A DNA stretch of 64,000 bases from assembly GCA_947472795.1 (NCBI GenBank), contig CANJBL010000008.1:95889-159888 (forward strand), given 5' to 3'. The position numbers and the translations under genes are program-made. The DNA is from Fidelibacterota bacterium. Lineage in GTDB: Bacteria; Pseudomonadota; Alphaproteobacteria; Rhodospirillales; Rhodospirillaceae. Each line of letters starts with the position of its first letter. The first letter of the stretch is position 1. Shown piece after piece: positions 55,388 through 63,910 of this stretch. The notes under the pieces are model-generated. The model searched no databases, was not told the DNA's origin, and was given only the letters and a program-made list of their open reading frames with translations.

Positions 55388-55690
55388 TTAGGTGCCCGCT
55401 TCTAAGGCAAGCTTATCCATGAACAACGCCAGCGCCACGTCGCGCGCCGACAGACCCTTGCAGTCGTGGGTCGTCAGCATCACCTCGACGCGGTTATAGA
55501 CATTGAACCACTCCGGATGGTGATCCATTTTCTCCGCCTGCAGCGCGCAGCGGCTCATGAAGCCGAAGGCCGCGTTGAAGTCGGCGAACACAAATGTCCG
55601 CTGGATGGCGTCCCGCCCTTCGGCGCTTTTCCAGTGCGGCACGTCGGCAAGCGCCTTGGCTCTGGCATCGGCATCGAGTTTCTGCACCAT
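55388..55690 (-). CDS. phhB: 4a-hydroxytetrahydrobiopterin dehydratase (pterin-4-alpha-carbinolamine dehydratase)
   Basis: Protein of 100 residues. The signature is [23 protein letters not shown] with the catalytic His, and [16 protein letters not shown]. It regenerates quinonoid dihydropterin for aromatic hydroxylases, or acts in molybdopterin pathways in bacteria. GGGAG six bases before the ATG at 55690 favours that start over the ATG at 55696. No phenylalanine hydroxylase gene lies next to it. It is divergent from the metallopeptidase gene. Confidence 0.92.
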   Translation of the reverse strand: MVQKLDADARAKALADVPHWKSAEGRDAIQRTFVFADFNAAFGFMSRCALQAEKMDHHPEWFNVYNRVEVMLTTHDCKGLSARDVALALFMDKLALEAGT

Positions 55691-55730
55691 GGGCATCTCC
55701 CTAGCGGTGAAACACACGAGTTTAAACACG

Positions 55731-56171
55731 ATGGGCAAAGCGGACGATCAAAGCAAGGAGGCTGACTGGACCGCCCCGACGCTGGCCGACATCGACGACC
55801 TTGCACGGCAGGCGCTCGCTTCGCTGCCGCAACCGCTTCTCAAAATGACCGCCGGCGTGGTGCTGCAGATCAGCGACTTCCCCGACGACGATGTCATCGA
55901 GGAGATGGAACTAGAATCACCGTTCGATATCCTTGGTCTTTACCAAGGCATCGCTCTCGGCGAGAAGCGCATGGGGTCTTCGGGCGATTTGCCCGACATG
56001 GTGTTCCTCTACCGCCGGCCCATTCTCGACTACTGGTGCGAGTCCGGCGAAGACCTGATCCATGTGGTGCGCCATGTGCTGATCCACGAGATTGGTCACC
56101 ACTTCGGGTTTTCTGATGACGATATGGAAGCGCTCGAACAACAGGCCGAAGCGGAAGAGGGCGGCCTCTAG
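55731..56171 (+). CDS. zincin-like metallopeptidase family protein (DUF1025 type)
   Basis: Protein of 146 residues. The zinc-binding HExxH is [18 protein letters not shown], with Asp downstream as third ligand; preceding family text reads [25 protein letters not shown] and [16 protein letters not shown] small minimal gluzincin of unknown substrate, cytoplasmic. The stop TAG at 56169-56171 is formed by the left CTAG of a 31-bp repeat remnant, so the gene end was probably set by the insertion. Confidence 0.88.
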   Translation: MGKADDQSKEADWTAPTLADIDDLARQALASLPQPLLKMTAGVVLQISDFPDDDVIEEMELESPFDILGLYQGIALGEKRMGSSGDLPDMVFLYRRPILDYWCESGEDLIHVVRHVLIHEIGHHFGFSDDDMEALEQQAEAEEGGL

Positions 56172-56198
56172 TTGCGAACTTTGGAATCGCGACACTAG
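56168..56198. repeat. 31-bp deletion derivative of the two-hairpin element
   Basis: CTAGTTGCGAACTTTGGAAT then CGCGACACTAG: CTAG at both ends, and GAACTT..GAATC plus GCGACACTAG as in hairpin A of copy 1. The left CTAG gives the TAG stop of the plus-strand metallopeptidase; the right CTAG, on the minus strand, gives the TAG stop of the UDG gene. Confidence 0.85.
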
Positions 56199-56776
56199 CG
56201 CAGAAGCGTCTTCACCCGCCTGCGCAAGACCGGCAGCAGATCCTCTGCAAACCAGGGATTGTTCTTGAGCCAGCCGGTGTTGCGCCAGCTGGGATGCGGC
56301 AATGGCATGAAACGCGGGCCGTAATCGCGCCAAGCCGCAACCGTCTCTGCAAGCGTTCTTTTGCTCTTATCGCCAAGATAGTAGTCCGTCGCATATGAGC
56401 CCACGAGCAGTATCAGTTCCACCTTGCTAAACAGCGGAACAATGCGCGGGTGCCATAGCGGTGCACACTCGGAACGCGGCGGCCTATCTCCACCCTGCGG
56501 CAAACGCCCGGGGTAACACATCCCCATCGGTAAGATCGCGATACGGGCCTCGTCATAGAAAGTGTCGTTGTCCACACCCATCCAATCCCGCAGGCGATCG
56601 CCAGAGCGGTCCGTGAACGACACACCGCTCATGTGCACCTTCGTCCCCGGCGCCTGGCTGATGACAAGCAGACGCGCGCTCGCTTTACCGCGCAAAACGG
56701 GGCGCGGGCCTAAAGGCAGGCCGGTGCACAATGTACAAGCGCGCACGTCAGCCAAAACTTTGTTCAGTTTGCTCAT
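56195..56776 (-). CDS. uracil-DNA glycosylase family protein
   Basis: Protein of 193 residues. The active-site part ISQAPGTKVHMSGVSFTDRSGDRL and the PHPS motif in MPLPHPSWRNTGWLKNNPWF fit the UDG superfamily; RACTLCTGLPLGPRPVLRG at the N-terminus is Cys-containing but lacks a full Fe-S set. It may remove uracil or another lesion. Its ATG overlaps the stop of the sirtuin gene (ATGA). The stop TAG comes from a repeat remnant. Confidence 0.84.
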   Translation of the reverse strand: MSKLNKVLADVRACTLCTGLPLGPRPVLRGKASARLLVISQAPGTKVHMSGVSFTDRSGDRLRDWMGVDNDTFYDEARIAILPMGMCYPGRLPQGGDRPPRSECAPLWHPRIVPLFSKVELILLVGSYATDYYLGDKSKRTLAETVAAWRDYGPRFMPLPHPSWRNTGWLKNNPWFAEDLLPVLRRRVKTLLR

Positions 56777-57525
56777 AGGCTTTGCAGCAGGCTTTCCACA
56801 TAAGCGGGGACGATCTGTGTTGCCGGGCCGTAGTGGGCCTCGGCGAAAAGTGTCGCGCCTTGCGAGGGCTCGAGATTGAGTTCCACCGTGTGAGCATCCG
56901 CGGACCTCTTCACCATCGTCACAAATCCCGCCGCGGGATACACACTCCCCGATGTGCCGATGGAGATGAACAGGGCGCAATCACGCAAAGCGGCTGTGAT
57001 GCGTTCCATATGCAATGGCATCTCGCCGAACCAAACCACATTGGGCCGCATGCCTTTATCCTTGCCGCAGGACGCGCAGATATCCGTCACCGACAGATCG
57101 CCCAACCTAGGCACCACTGCGTCGCAGAAATTGCAGCGGGCTTGCGCATAGGTGCCGTGCATATGAATGAGGTCTTTGGTGCCAGCCTCGTCATGCAGCG
57201 TGTCCACATTCTGCGTCACGACGGTCACACCGCCGGGCCATGCCTGCTGCAGCTTCACCACAGCGTGATGGGCTGCATTGGGTTTGATATCCATCGTGCG
57301 GTGGCGCGCGCGGCGCATATTGTAGAAGGCGTGCACGCGCACAGGATCGCGCGCGAAAGCTTCGGGCGTGGCCACATCCTCCAGGCGCACCTGCGACCAG
57401 ATGCCGCCAGCGTCGCGGAAAGTTTCAAGGCCCGATTCTTTTGAAATGCCGGCGCCGGTGAGAATCACGATGGAACCGCTGCGCGGCGGGATCACATCTG
57501 GCTGCAGAGGGAAAGCAGGCGGCAT
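56773..57525 (-). CDS. cobB: NAD-dependent protein deacylase (sirtuin)
   Basis: Protein of 250 residues. NAD motif VILTGAGISKESGLETFRDAGGIW, catalytic His in LIHMHGTYAQARC, zinc ligands CNFC and CASC, NAD-ribose region ISIGTSGSVYPAAGF. FYNMRRARHRTM carries the Tyr/Arg pair that prefers succinyl or malonyl groups, as in SIRT5-like CobB. It removes acyl marks from lysine. The ATG at 57525 fits the sirtuin start; the long upstream frame to 58014 is a shadow of the LMW-PTP gene. Confidence 0.93.
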   Translation of the reverse strand: MPPAFPLQPDVIPPRSGSIVILTGAGISKESGLETFRDAGGIWSQVRLEDVATPEAFARDPVRVHAFYNMRRARHRTMDIKPNAAHHAVVKLQQAWPGGVTVVTQNVDTLHDEAGTKDLIHMHGTYAQARCNFCDAVVPRLGDLSVTDICASCGKDKGMRPNVVWFGEMPLHMERITAALRDCALFISIGTSGSVYPAAGFVTMVKRSADAHTVELNLEPSQGATLFAEAHYGPATQIVPAYVESLLQSL

Positions 57526-57606
57526 GGTGCTTGAGAGATAGGGACAATGACCTATGTTATCTAGCCCCCGCGACCGTGCAATGAGGAGGGGCAATGAGGA
57601 AGGGTG

Positions 57607-58098
57607 ATGATCCGCGTTCTGTTTGTCTGCACCGGGAATATCTGCCGCTCGCCGACGGCCGAGGGTGTTTTCCGCCATATGGTGGAGGCAGAGGGACTTG
57701 CCGGGGAAGTCGAGACCGACTCTGCCGGCACACGCGGCTATCATATCGGCGAAGCGCCGGATCCCCGCACCATCAAAGCCGCGGCGGCACGCGGCTTCGA
57801 TCTGTCGACGTTGCGCGCGCGGCGTGTGCATCCGGAAGATTTTCACCAGTTCGATTTGATCTTGGCCATGGACCGGGAGCATCTGGCGGACCTGCAAGCC
57901 CTGCGCCCGAAAAACGCCCGCGCCGAGGTGAAGCTCCTGCTCGACTATCACCCGGACAAAACCCTGCGCGATGTGCCCGATCCCTACTACGGCGACCGCG
58001 CCGATTTCGAGCACGTTTTGGATCTGGTGGAGCGCGCGAGCGAGATGCTTTTAATTAGTACCAGGGACGAATTTAATAAATGTACCAGGGACAAATAA
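57607..58098 (+). CDS. low-molecular-weight protein-tyrosine phosphatase with element-derived C-terminus
   Basis: Protein of 163 residues. Active-site loop VLFVCTGNICRSPTAEGVF (C-x5-R) and general acid DPYYG in VPDPYYGDRADF are intact. Residues up to about SEMLL fit the family, but the last ~14 (ISTRDEFNKCTRDK) are encoded by the AT-rich repeat, replacing the normal end. It probably still folds. The start is the ATG at 57607 with GGAAGG upstream; a GTG at 57604 is in frame. It is divergent from cobB. Confidence 0.9.
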   Translation: MIRVLFVCTGNICRSPTAEGVFRHMVEAEGLAGEVETDSAGTRGYHIGEAPDPRTIKAAAARGFDLSTLRARRVHPEDFHQFDLILAMDREHLADLQALRPKNARAEVKLLLDYHPDKTLRDVPDPYYGDRADFEHVLDLVERASEMLLISTRDEFNKCTRDK

Positions 58099-58139
58099 GT
58101 AAATGGAAATAAATATATTAAATCGTCCCTGGCACTAAT
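58053..58139. repeat. AT-rich palindromic repeat of the CCAGGGACGA family
   Basis: Left arm TTAGTACCAGGGACGA (from 58055) and right arm as its complement with one change (TCGTCCCTGGCACTAA, 58123-58138); a second direct copy TGTACCAGGGAC lies at 58081-58092. The centre is A/T-rich. Its left part supplies the final codons and stop of the LMW-PTP gene, its right end borders the ThpR stop. It resembles short palindromes moved by IS200/IS605-type transposases, as inference. Confidence 0.82.
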
Positions 58140-58144
58140 ATATA

Positions 58145-58672
58145 CTAATAGTCAGCCAAGGAAATATACACGGGACCGCCCCTGCCCAGGCGGCTCTCGA
58201 AAAGGGTGAGCTGCTCGACCCGGAAAGGCCCGGCGGAGAACAGATTGTTGCCCACCATGAAGGACTGCAGCCGCGCCGGCTGGGGTTTGGTGAGCCGGGC
58301 CAGCGTCACATGCGGCGTGAACTTGCGGGTCTCGGGCGGCAGGCCTGCCCGCACCACCGCCGATTCGATCTTGGCTTGCAGATGCGCGAGCTGCGGCGAC
58401 GGCTGCACAGCGGCCCACAGCGCGTGCGCCTTGGCGCCTTCACCGAAAAGTCCGAGCCCTGCGAGCGTCAGATCGAAAGGCTGCCACACGACGGCCCGCA
58501 ACCGGTGATCGATCTCCTCCGCGACGTCCTCGTCTACTTCGCCGATAAAGCGCAGCGTGATGTGCATGTTGGCCGGGGCCACCCAGGTGGCACCCGGTAA
58601 CCCGCTGCACAGCATGGCGAGGCGCGCCACAACACCATCCGGCAGGGACAAGGCGACGAACAGCCGCAGCAT
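58145..58672 (-). CDS. thpR: RNA 2',3'-cyclic phosphodiesterase (LigT/ThpR)
   Basis: Protein of 175 residues. Two HxTx motifs, PANMHITLRFIGEVD and KFTPHVTLARLTK, mark the 2H phosphoesterase active site. It opens 2',3'-cyclic phosphate RNA ends. The C-terminus VYISLADY ends at the repeat; many relatives go on a few residues, so it may be trimmed slightly. tesA follows upstream by six bases on the same strand, forming a pair. Confidence 0.92.
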   Translation of the reverse strand: MLRLFVALSLPDGVVARLAMLCSGLPGATWVAPANMHITLRFIGEVDEDVAEEIDHRLRAVVWQPFDLTLAGLGLFGEGAKAHALWAAVQPSPQLAHLQAKIESAVVRAGLPPETRKFTPHVTLARLTKPQPARLQSFMVGNNLFSAGPFRVEQLTLFESRLGRGGPVYISLADY

Positions 58673-58678
58673 CTTTGA

Positions 58679-59410
58679 TTACTTCTTCACCGACATCGCC
58701 AGGTGCTTCTCGGCCTCGGCGACGAGCTTCTCCGCTGCCGGCAGAATGCGCGCCACGATCGCCTTCACGCCCTGAGGATTTGGATGAATGTGATCGCCCT
58801 GCATCAAATTCGGCACGGTAACGGCGCCATCAAGAAAAAACGGATACAGCGGCGCGCCGGTTTCTTGTGCGACCTGGGCAAAGATAGGATTGAAGCGCCC
58901 CCCATAGTCGCGGCCCAGATTGGGCGGCGCCATCATGCCGGCGATGAGCACGGGTGTGCCATCCTGCTGGATACGTTTGACGATGGCGCGCAAGTTATCA
59001 ACGGTGATGGCAGGATCGATGGCGCGCAGCGCATCGTTGCCACCCAACTCCACGATCACCGCATCGGGCTTTTCGGCCAGCGACCATTCCAGCCGCGAGC
59101 GCCCGCCGCTGCTGGTATCACCCGAGAGCCCGCCTTGCAGCAGTACGACGTTGTGCCCTTTGGCCTTAAGCGCCTTCTCCAACTGTGCCGGAAATGAATC
59201 GCTCATCTGCTCAAGGCCGTACCCGGCCGTGAGGCTATCGCCGAAAGCCAAGATACGAACAAGCTTGCTGTCGGCGGCCTGCAGCGATGTGGCGCCCGTA
59301 AGCATCACGAGCGCAAGAGCTGCCGGCGTGAACAGCTTTCGTAACAGCGCTTGAGGTGCTAACAATCCCCGCCCCTTGGCGAGGCACCGAAGGACCGCCG
59401 ACACACCCAT
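58679..59410 (-). CDS. tesA: exported arylesterase/lysophospholipase (SGNH hydrolase, TesA-like)
   Basis: Protein of 243 residues. SGNH blocks: ILAFGDSLTAGYGLEQ (Ser), GGLSGDTSSGG (Gly), VELGGNDALRA (Asn) and DHIHPNPQG (Asp/His). A hydrophobic stretch LFTPAALALVMLTGATSLQA is the signal peptide; its n-region is long from the ATG at 59410, so a TTG start nearer (about 59365) is possible. It hydrolyses acyl esters in the periplasm. It is divergent from the ABC genes, sharing CATG with them. Confidence 0.9.
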   Translation of the reverse strand: MGVSAVLRCLAKGRGLLAPQALLRKLFTPAALALVMLTGATSLQAADSKLVRILAFGDSLTAGYGLEQMSDSFPAQLEKALKAKGHNVVLLQGGLSGDTSSGGRSRLEWSLAEKPDAVIVELGGNDALRAIDPAITVDNLRAIVKRIQQDGTPVLIAGMMAPPNLGRDYGGRFNPIFAQVAQETGAPLYPFFLDGAVTVPNLMQGDHIHPNPQGVKAIVARILPAAEKLVAEAEKHLAMSVKK

Positions 59411-60137
59411 GGATCAATCTCCGTCTTTCCGTGCCGCCGATAAAACCACGGCGCGCCCCGCGGCCATCGCTCTCGACACTGTACATCTTACTCTGGAGGG
59501 CCCGGCCGGACCGGTCAATATTCTGCGCGGCGTCAGCCTCGACGTCTCCGCCGGCACCGCCCTTGGTGTCGTGGGCCCCTCGGGTTCCGGCAAGACCACA
59601 CTGCTGATGATTGTGGCGGGCCTTGAGCGCATCTCTTCCGGGCACGTGGCCATAGCGGGCACCGATTACACCCATCTCGACGAAGACGCGCTCGCTCTCT
59701 TCCGGCGCGACACCATCGGCATCGTTTTCCAATCTTTCCATCTCATTCCCACCATGAGCGCGCTCGAAAACGTGGCCGTGCCGCTGGAGTTCGCCGGTCG
59801 CAAAGATGCTTTCGATCGCGCCGAGGCGCAGCTGCGCGCCGTGGGTCTTGGCCATCGCCTCACGCATTACCCCGGTCAGCTCTCCGGCGGCGAGCAGCAA
59901 CGTGTGGCGCTTGCCCGCGCATTCGCCGTGGAGCCTAAAATTCTTCTCGCCGACGAACCCACGGGCAATCTCGACGGTGGTACCGGCCAGCAGATCATCG
60001 ACTTGCTGTTCGAACTGCACGCCAAACACAACACAACACTCGTGCTCATTACCCACGACCTGAAACTCGCTGGCCGCTGCGAGCGCGTGGTGCGTATCGC
60101 CGACGGTCTCATCGTCGGCGAAGGACTCGCTCCATGA
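59409..60137 (+). CDS. ABC transporter ATP-binding protein (YbbA/LolD-like)
   Basis: Protein of 242 residues. Walker A VVGPSGSGKTTLLMIVAG, Q-loop VFQSFHLIPTMSALENV, signature QLSGGEQQRVALARAF and Walker B ILLADEPTGNLD. It pairs with the adjacent FtsX-type permease. YbbA-YbbP pairs next to tesA are common; their substrate is unknown, maybe envelope lipids. ATG at 59409 is taken (59376 is also in frame). The stop overlaps the permease start. Confidence 0.92.
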   Translation: MDQSPSFRAADKTTARPAAIALDTVHLTLEGPAGPVNILRGVSLDVSAGTALGVVGPSGSGKTTLLMIVAGLERISSGHVAIAGTDYTHLDEDALALFRRDTIGIVFQSFHLIPTMSALENVAVPLEFAGRKDAFDRAEAQLRAVGLGHRLTHYPGQLSGGEQQRVALARAFAVEPKILLADEPTGNLDGGTGQQIIDLLFELHAKHNTTLVLITHDLKLAGRCERVVRIADGLIVGEGLAP

Positions 60138-62683
60138 GCGGCCTTCCGCTCGCCTTGCGTTTCGCCCTGCGCGAGATGCGCGGCGGGCTCAAAGGTTTCC
60201 GCATCTTCCTCGCCTGTATTGCCATTGGTGTCGCGGCCATCGCTGCCGCCGGCACCATGAACCTCTCCGTCAAAGCCGGCATCGAAGGCGATGCTCAACC
60301 GCTGTTGGGCGGCGATCTCCAGGCGCGCATGACGGGAAGGCCCGCGAGCGAAGCAGAGCAATCCGCCTTGCGCCAGGGCAGCGAAGTGAGTGTGCTTATG
60401 CAGATGCGCTCCATGGCGCGCACGGAAAGCGCCGGAGAAGTGCAAGCCCGCACGCTCATCGAACTGAAGGCCGTGGATTCCGGCTATCCGCTCTATGGCG
60501 CGGTGACGCTCCAACCGCAGCAATCCCTCCGCGATGCGCTTGCTCAGCGCGACGGCGCCTGGGGCGCGGTGATTGACCCTTCGCTGCTGACGCGCCTCAA
60601 GCTCAATGTCGGCGACACGTTCCAAGTGGGCGATGCAACGTTACAGATCCGCGCCACCATCCTTGATGAACCCGACCGCGCCATTACCTTTGCCACCGCG
60701 GGTCCGCGCGTCATGATCGCCGACGCTGCCATGGCCACGACCAATCTGGTGCAGGAAGGAAGCCTTCTCGAATATATCTACAACGTCAAATTGACAGATG
60801 CCGAGACCGCCGTCGACGCCCGCGAACGCCTGATCCGCGACTTCCCTGATGCTGGCTGGCGTGTGCGCGGCCTCAATCAAGCGGCTCAAGGCCTGGATGC
60901 TTTTATCGACAACGTCACGCTGTTTCTAACACTGGTGGGCCTCACGGCTTTGCTGACGGGCGGCATTGGTGTGGCGAATGCCGTGCGCGCGCATCTGGCA
61001 AGCCGCATGACCACCATCGCGACGCTAAAATGTTTGGGCGCGCCGGCGGATATGATTTTCTCCATGTACTTGCTGCAGCTGGGCATGCTCGCCGGCATCG
61101 GCATTATCATCGGGCTCATCATCGGGGCCATTATTCCGCCTTTCGCCATCACAGCACTTGGCGATGTTCTGCCGGTGAAAGCGCGCCTTGGCGTTTATCC
61201 TTGGGCGCTTGTGCAGGCGGCCATCTTCGGCGCGCTCACCGCAGCACTTTTCACACTGTGGCCCCTGGCCCGCGCGCGCGATATCCCGCCCGTGGCGCTC
61301 TTCCGGTCCGTGCTGGCGCTTTCGCCGAGCTGGCCGCGCACCAAGTATGTGGTCACAGTCGGCCTCATCGCCATTGCTCTGGGCGCCTTCACCATCTTCA
61401 CGGCGGAAGAACGCCGCTTCGCCATTTACTTCGTCGGTGGCACCACGGTCTCGCTGATTCTCTTCCGCATTGCTGCAGCCCTCGTGATGAAGCTCGCCGC
61501 GCGCCTCAGCACCGGCCGGCGCGGATTTGTCGCGGGCCGTCCTTCGCTGCGCCTTGCGCTGGCGAACCTCTATCGTCCCGGCTCACCAACCATCTCCGTC
61601 GTGCTCTCCTTAGGTCTTGGTCTCTCTGTGCTGGTGGCCATGGCCCTCATGCAGGCCAACCTCGACCGTCAGATCCGCGAGGGTTTGCCCAGTGACGCAC
61701 CGAGCATGTTCTTCATCGACATCCAACCGCACCAGACCGCCGACTTCGTCTCGCTCGTGCAATCCCAAAGCGGCGTGCACAAGGTGATCACTGCCAACAT
61801 GATCCGCGCACGCATCACTAAAATCAAAGGTGTCGCCACCAACGATGCGCCCATGGATGCCAACAGCCGGTGGGCCGCGCGCGGCGAGCGCGGCGTATCC
61901 ACGGCGGCCACGCTGCCCGAGAACGCCAAGCTTGCCGAAGGCACGTGGTGGCCCGCCGACTATAGCGGTGAACCGCTGGTCTCTATCGATGCCGTCGTGG
62001 GCCGCGATTTCTATCTGAAACTCGGTGACAGCATTTCCGTGAATGTGCTGGGCCGCGAGATCACGGCCAAAGTGGCCAGCTTCCGCGATATCCGCTGGCA
62101 GTCGGGCACCATGAACTTCACGCTGATCTTCTCGCCCAATGCCCTGGCCGGTGCGCCCGGCATTTCCATCGCCACCGTCAACTCGGATGCGGGCACAGAG
62201 GACAAAATCGAGACCGCCGTGCTCGGCGCCATGCCCAATGTCACGGTGATCCAAGTGCGCGAAGCTTTGGACATGCTGAAACAGGTGCTCGACACCTTGG
62301 GTATGGCCGTGCGCCTCACCGCGACTGTTGCCCTTCTTGCCGGCGCCCTGGTGCTGGCGGGCGCCATCGCTGCCGGCCACAACCGGCGCATTTATGAGTC
62401 CGTCGTCTTAAAAGTCCTCGGCGCCACGCGCGCCGATGTGCTGAAAGCCTTCGTCTTCGAGTATCTCCTGCTCGGTCTGGCGACAGGCCTCATCGCAGCC
62501 GTGGTCGGCGCGCTCGCTGCCTGGGGTATTGTGACGCGCATCATGCGCCTCACCTGGTCCCTTGATCTCGGACTTGTAGCCATCGTGATCGTCAGTTGCA
62601 TGACGGTGACCTTGCTCGCGGGATTTGCAGGCACGTGGCGCGCCATGGGCATCAAGGCGGCCCCCCTCCTGCGCACCGAGTAA
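60134..62683 (+). CDS. FtsX-type ABC transporter permease (YbbP-like)
   Basis: Protein of 849 residues with the MacB/FtsX-like layout: N-terminal helix (FRIFLACIAIGVAAIAAAG), a large periplasmic domain, helices around LFLTLVGLTALLTGGIGVANAV to ALVQAAIFGALTAALFTLW, a second periplasmic domain and final helices (LVLAGAIAAGHN, AFVFEYLLLGLATGLIAAVVG). It transmits ATP-driven motion across the membrane and does not necessarily transport. ATGA overlap with the ATPase gene suggests coupling. Confidence 0.93.
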   Translation: MSGLPLALRFALREMRGGLKGFRIFLACIAIGVAAIAAAGTMNLSVKAGIEGDAQPLLGGDLQARMTGRPASEAEQSALRQGSEVSVLMQMRSMARTESAGEVQARTLIELKAVDSGYPLYGAVTLQPQQSLRDALAQRDGAWGAVIDPSLLTRLKLNVGDTFQVGDATLQIRATILDEPDRAITFATAGPRVMIADAAMATTNLVQEGSLLEYIYNVKLTDAETAVDARERLIRDFPDAGWRVRGLNQAAQGLDAFIDNVTLFLTLVGLTALLTGGIGVANAVRAHLASRMTTIATLKCLGAPADMIFSMYLLQLGMLAGIGIIIGLIIGAIIPPFAITALGDVLPVKARLGVYPWALVQAAIFGALTAALFTLWPLARARDIPPVALFRSVLALSPSWPRTKYVVTVGLIAIALGAFTIFTAEERRFAIYFVGGTTVSLILFRIAAALVMKLAARLSTGRRGFVAGRPSLRLALANLYRPGSPTISVVLSLGLGLSVLVAMALMQANLDRQIREGLPSDAPSMFFIDIQPHQTADFVSLVQSQSGVHKVITANMIRARITKIKGVATNDAPMDANSRWAARGERGVSTAATLPENAKLAEGTWWPADYSGEPLVSIDAVVGRDFYLKLGDSISVNVLGREITAKVASFRDIRWQSGTMNFTLIFSPNALAGAPGISIATVNSDAGTEDKIETAVLGAMPNVTVIQVREALDMLKQVLDTLGMAVRLTATVALLAGALVLAGAIAAGHNRRIYESVVLKVLGATRADVLKAFVFEYLLLGLATGLIAAVVGALAAWGIVTRIMRLTWSLDLGLVAIVIVSCMTVTLLAGFAGTWRAMGIKAAPLLRTE

Positions 62684-62864
62684 AGAGCTGGCAACACCCG
62701 ACTCCTGGCTTGTAACCAACTGGTGACAAAAGCCTTTTTGTGACAAAGCGAAATATTACGTTTGCGCCACCCGATGCCGATTTCGGTTGCGTGGGCGCGC
62801 CAACGTACCAATATATCTCCTGTGCCCGCTCCCTTTTGGCGGGCGTTCAACATGCGAGGACACT

Positions 62865-63626
62865 ATGGCCTTAGAAACTGATCGCGGTCCCGTGGCGCGC
62901 GGTTATGACGCCACCTTCGGACGCGCGGATGCCGCAGCGATCGACGTCGGGCTGCGCCAGTACATGCTGCGCGTTTATAACTATATGGCTTCAGGCCTGT
63001 TTCTTTCAGGCTTCGTCGCCCTTCTCACCGTCAACAGCGGTCTGCGGGACATCTTCTTCCGCGTCTCCGAAACGGGGCGCATCGGCTACACCGGTCTCGG
63101 GTTGGTCGCGGTCTTCGCGCCTATCGGCCTGATCCTGGCCATGAGCTTCGGCGCGAACCGCATGAAGACCTCGACGCTGCAAGCGCTCTACTGGGCCTTC
63201 GTGGCCTTGATGGGTGTGGGCTTGTCGGTGGCGCTGCTCGCCTACACCGGCGTCAGCGTCGCGCGCGTGTTCTTCATCACCGCCGCGTCCTTCGGCGCCT
63301 TGAGCCTTTACGGCTATACCACCAAGCGCAACCTGTCGGGCTTTGGCACCTTCCTGTTCATGGGCCTGATCGGCTTGGTCATCGCCAGCGTGGTGCAGAT
63401 GTTCGTGCAGAGCGCGGCCATGCAGTTCGTCATATCGGTGGTGGGCGTGCTGATCTTCGCCGGCCTGACCGCTTACGACACGCAAGCCATCAAGAACCAG
63501 TACCTGACCATCCGCGGTTCGACGATGGAGGATAGCTCCGCCATCATGGGCGCGGTGAAGCTCTACCTGGACTTCGTGAACCTGTTCCAGTTCCTGCTGC
63601 AGTTCATGGGCCAGCGCCGGAATTAA
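62865..63626 (+). CDS. Bax inhibitor-1/YccA family membrane protein
   Basis: Protein of 253 residues with about seven helices, for example YTGLGLVAVFAPIGLILAMSFG, LYWAFVALMGVGLSVALLAY and FLFMGLIGLVIASVVQMF; GLTAYDTQAIKNQY near the C-terminus is the TMBIM family signature with an Asp in the pore. It may leak Ca2+ or pH-dependent ions. A hairpin GCCCGC/GCGGGC lies at 62824-62844, and GAGGA precedes the ATG at 62865. A strong terminator follows. Confidence 0.92.
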   Translation: MALETDRGPVARGYDATFGRADAAAIDVGLRQYMLRVYNYMASGLFLSGFVALLTVNSGLRDIFFRVSETGRIGYTGLGLVAVFAPIGLILAMSFGANRMKTSTLQALYWAFVALMGVGLSVALLAYTGVSVARVFFITAASFGALSLYGYTTKRNLSGFGTFLFMGLIGLVIASVVQMFVQSAAMQFVISVVGVLIFAGLTAYDTQAIKNQYLTIRGSTMEDSSAIMGAVKLYLDFVNLFQFLLQFMGQRRN

Positions 63627-63650
63627 CCGCCGCCACCTTCTGCCAACAAG

Positions 63651-63679
63651 AAAGCCCGGGCCAAAAGCCCGGGCTTTTT
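63651..63679 (+). terminator. intrinsic terminator after the Bax-inhibitor-1 gene
   Basis: AAAGCCCGGGC (63651-63661) pairs with GCCCGGGCTTT (63667-63677), 11 bp with a 5-nt loop, followed by TTTTT. It is strong on the plus strand and may also work backwards. Confidence 0.95.
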
Positions 63680-63705
63680 CTTTGCGCTAAGAACTTGATT
63701 TGAAA

Positions 63706-63746
63706 TGGTGCCGACGCGCGGAATTGAACCGCGGACCTACTGATTA
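63706..63746 (-). tRNA. 3' fragment of a tRNA-Thr gene (probable attachment site)
   Basis: The minus strand carries an intact acceptor 3' end with CCA, T-arm CGCGG-TTCAATT-CCGCG, variable loop AGGTC and the anticodon-stem 3' half AATCAGT. It matches, as I recall it, tRNA-Thr(UGU) with one change, then breaks off where the anticodon should be. No D-arm or 5' acceptor half is found to the right. The fragment looks like an attR/attL duplicate left by an integrase. Confidence 0.75.
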
Positions 63747-63910
63747 ATAATTAGACGGTATAGCATTTAACTCACCCAAAGAAATCAGTATGTTACAAGG
63801 TAATACACAAATACCTCATATTTCACAATATGTTATGGTGATATTTTGAATTACCCTAGCATTCCTTGAGTTTGACCTGACCGATTCTCTGTACCAATCG
63901 TGATGTTAGT
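63747..63910. other. AT-rich segment between tRNA fragment and transposase
   Basis: 164 bp, clearly richer in A/T than the rest of the window. No reading frame of note. TGACCTGACCGATTC near 63873 may be the terminal inverted repeat of the IS, by analogy with IS3-family ends, but the other end is outside the window. Confidence 0.5.

Noticed and set aside
57526..58014. Extension of the sirtuin gene to 58014
   Set aside because: The 163 extra residues are antisense to the LMW-PTP gene and do not resemble a sirtuin.
63690..63705. GAACTTGATTTGAAAT resembling the AAGTTC element words
   Set aside because: Too short and without a pairing arm; it is the trailer of the tRNA fragment.
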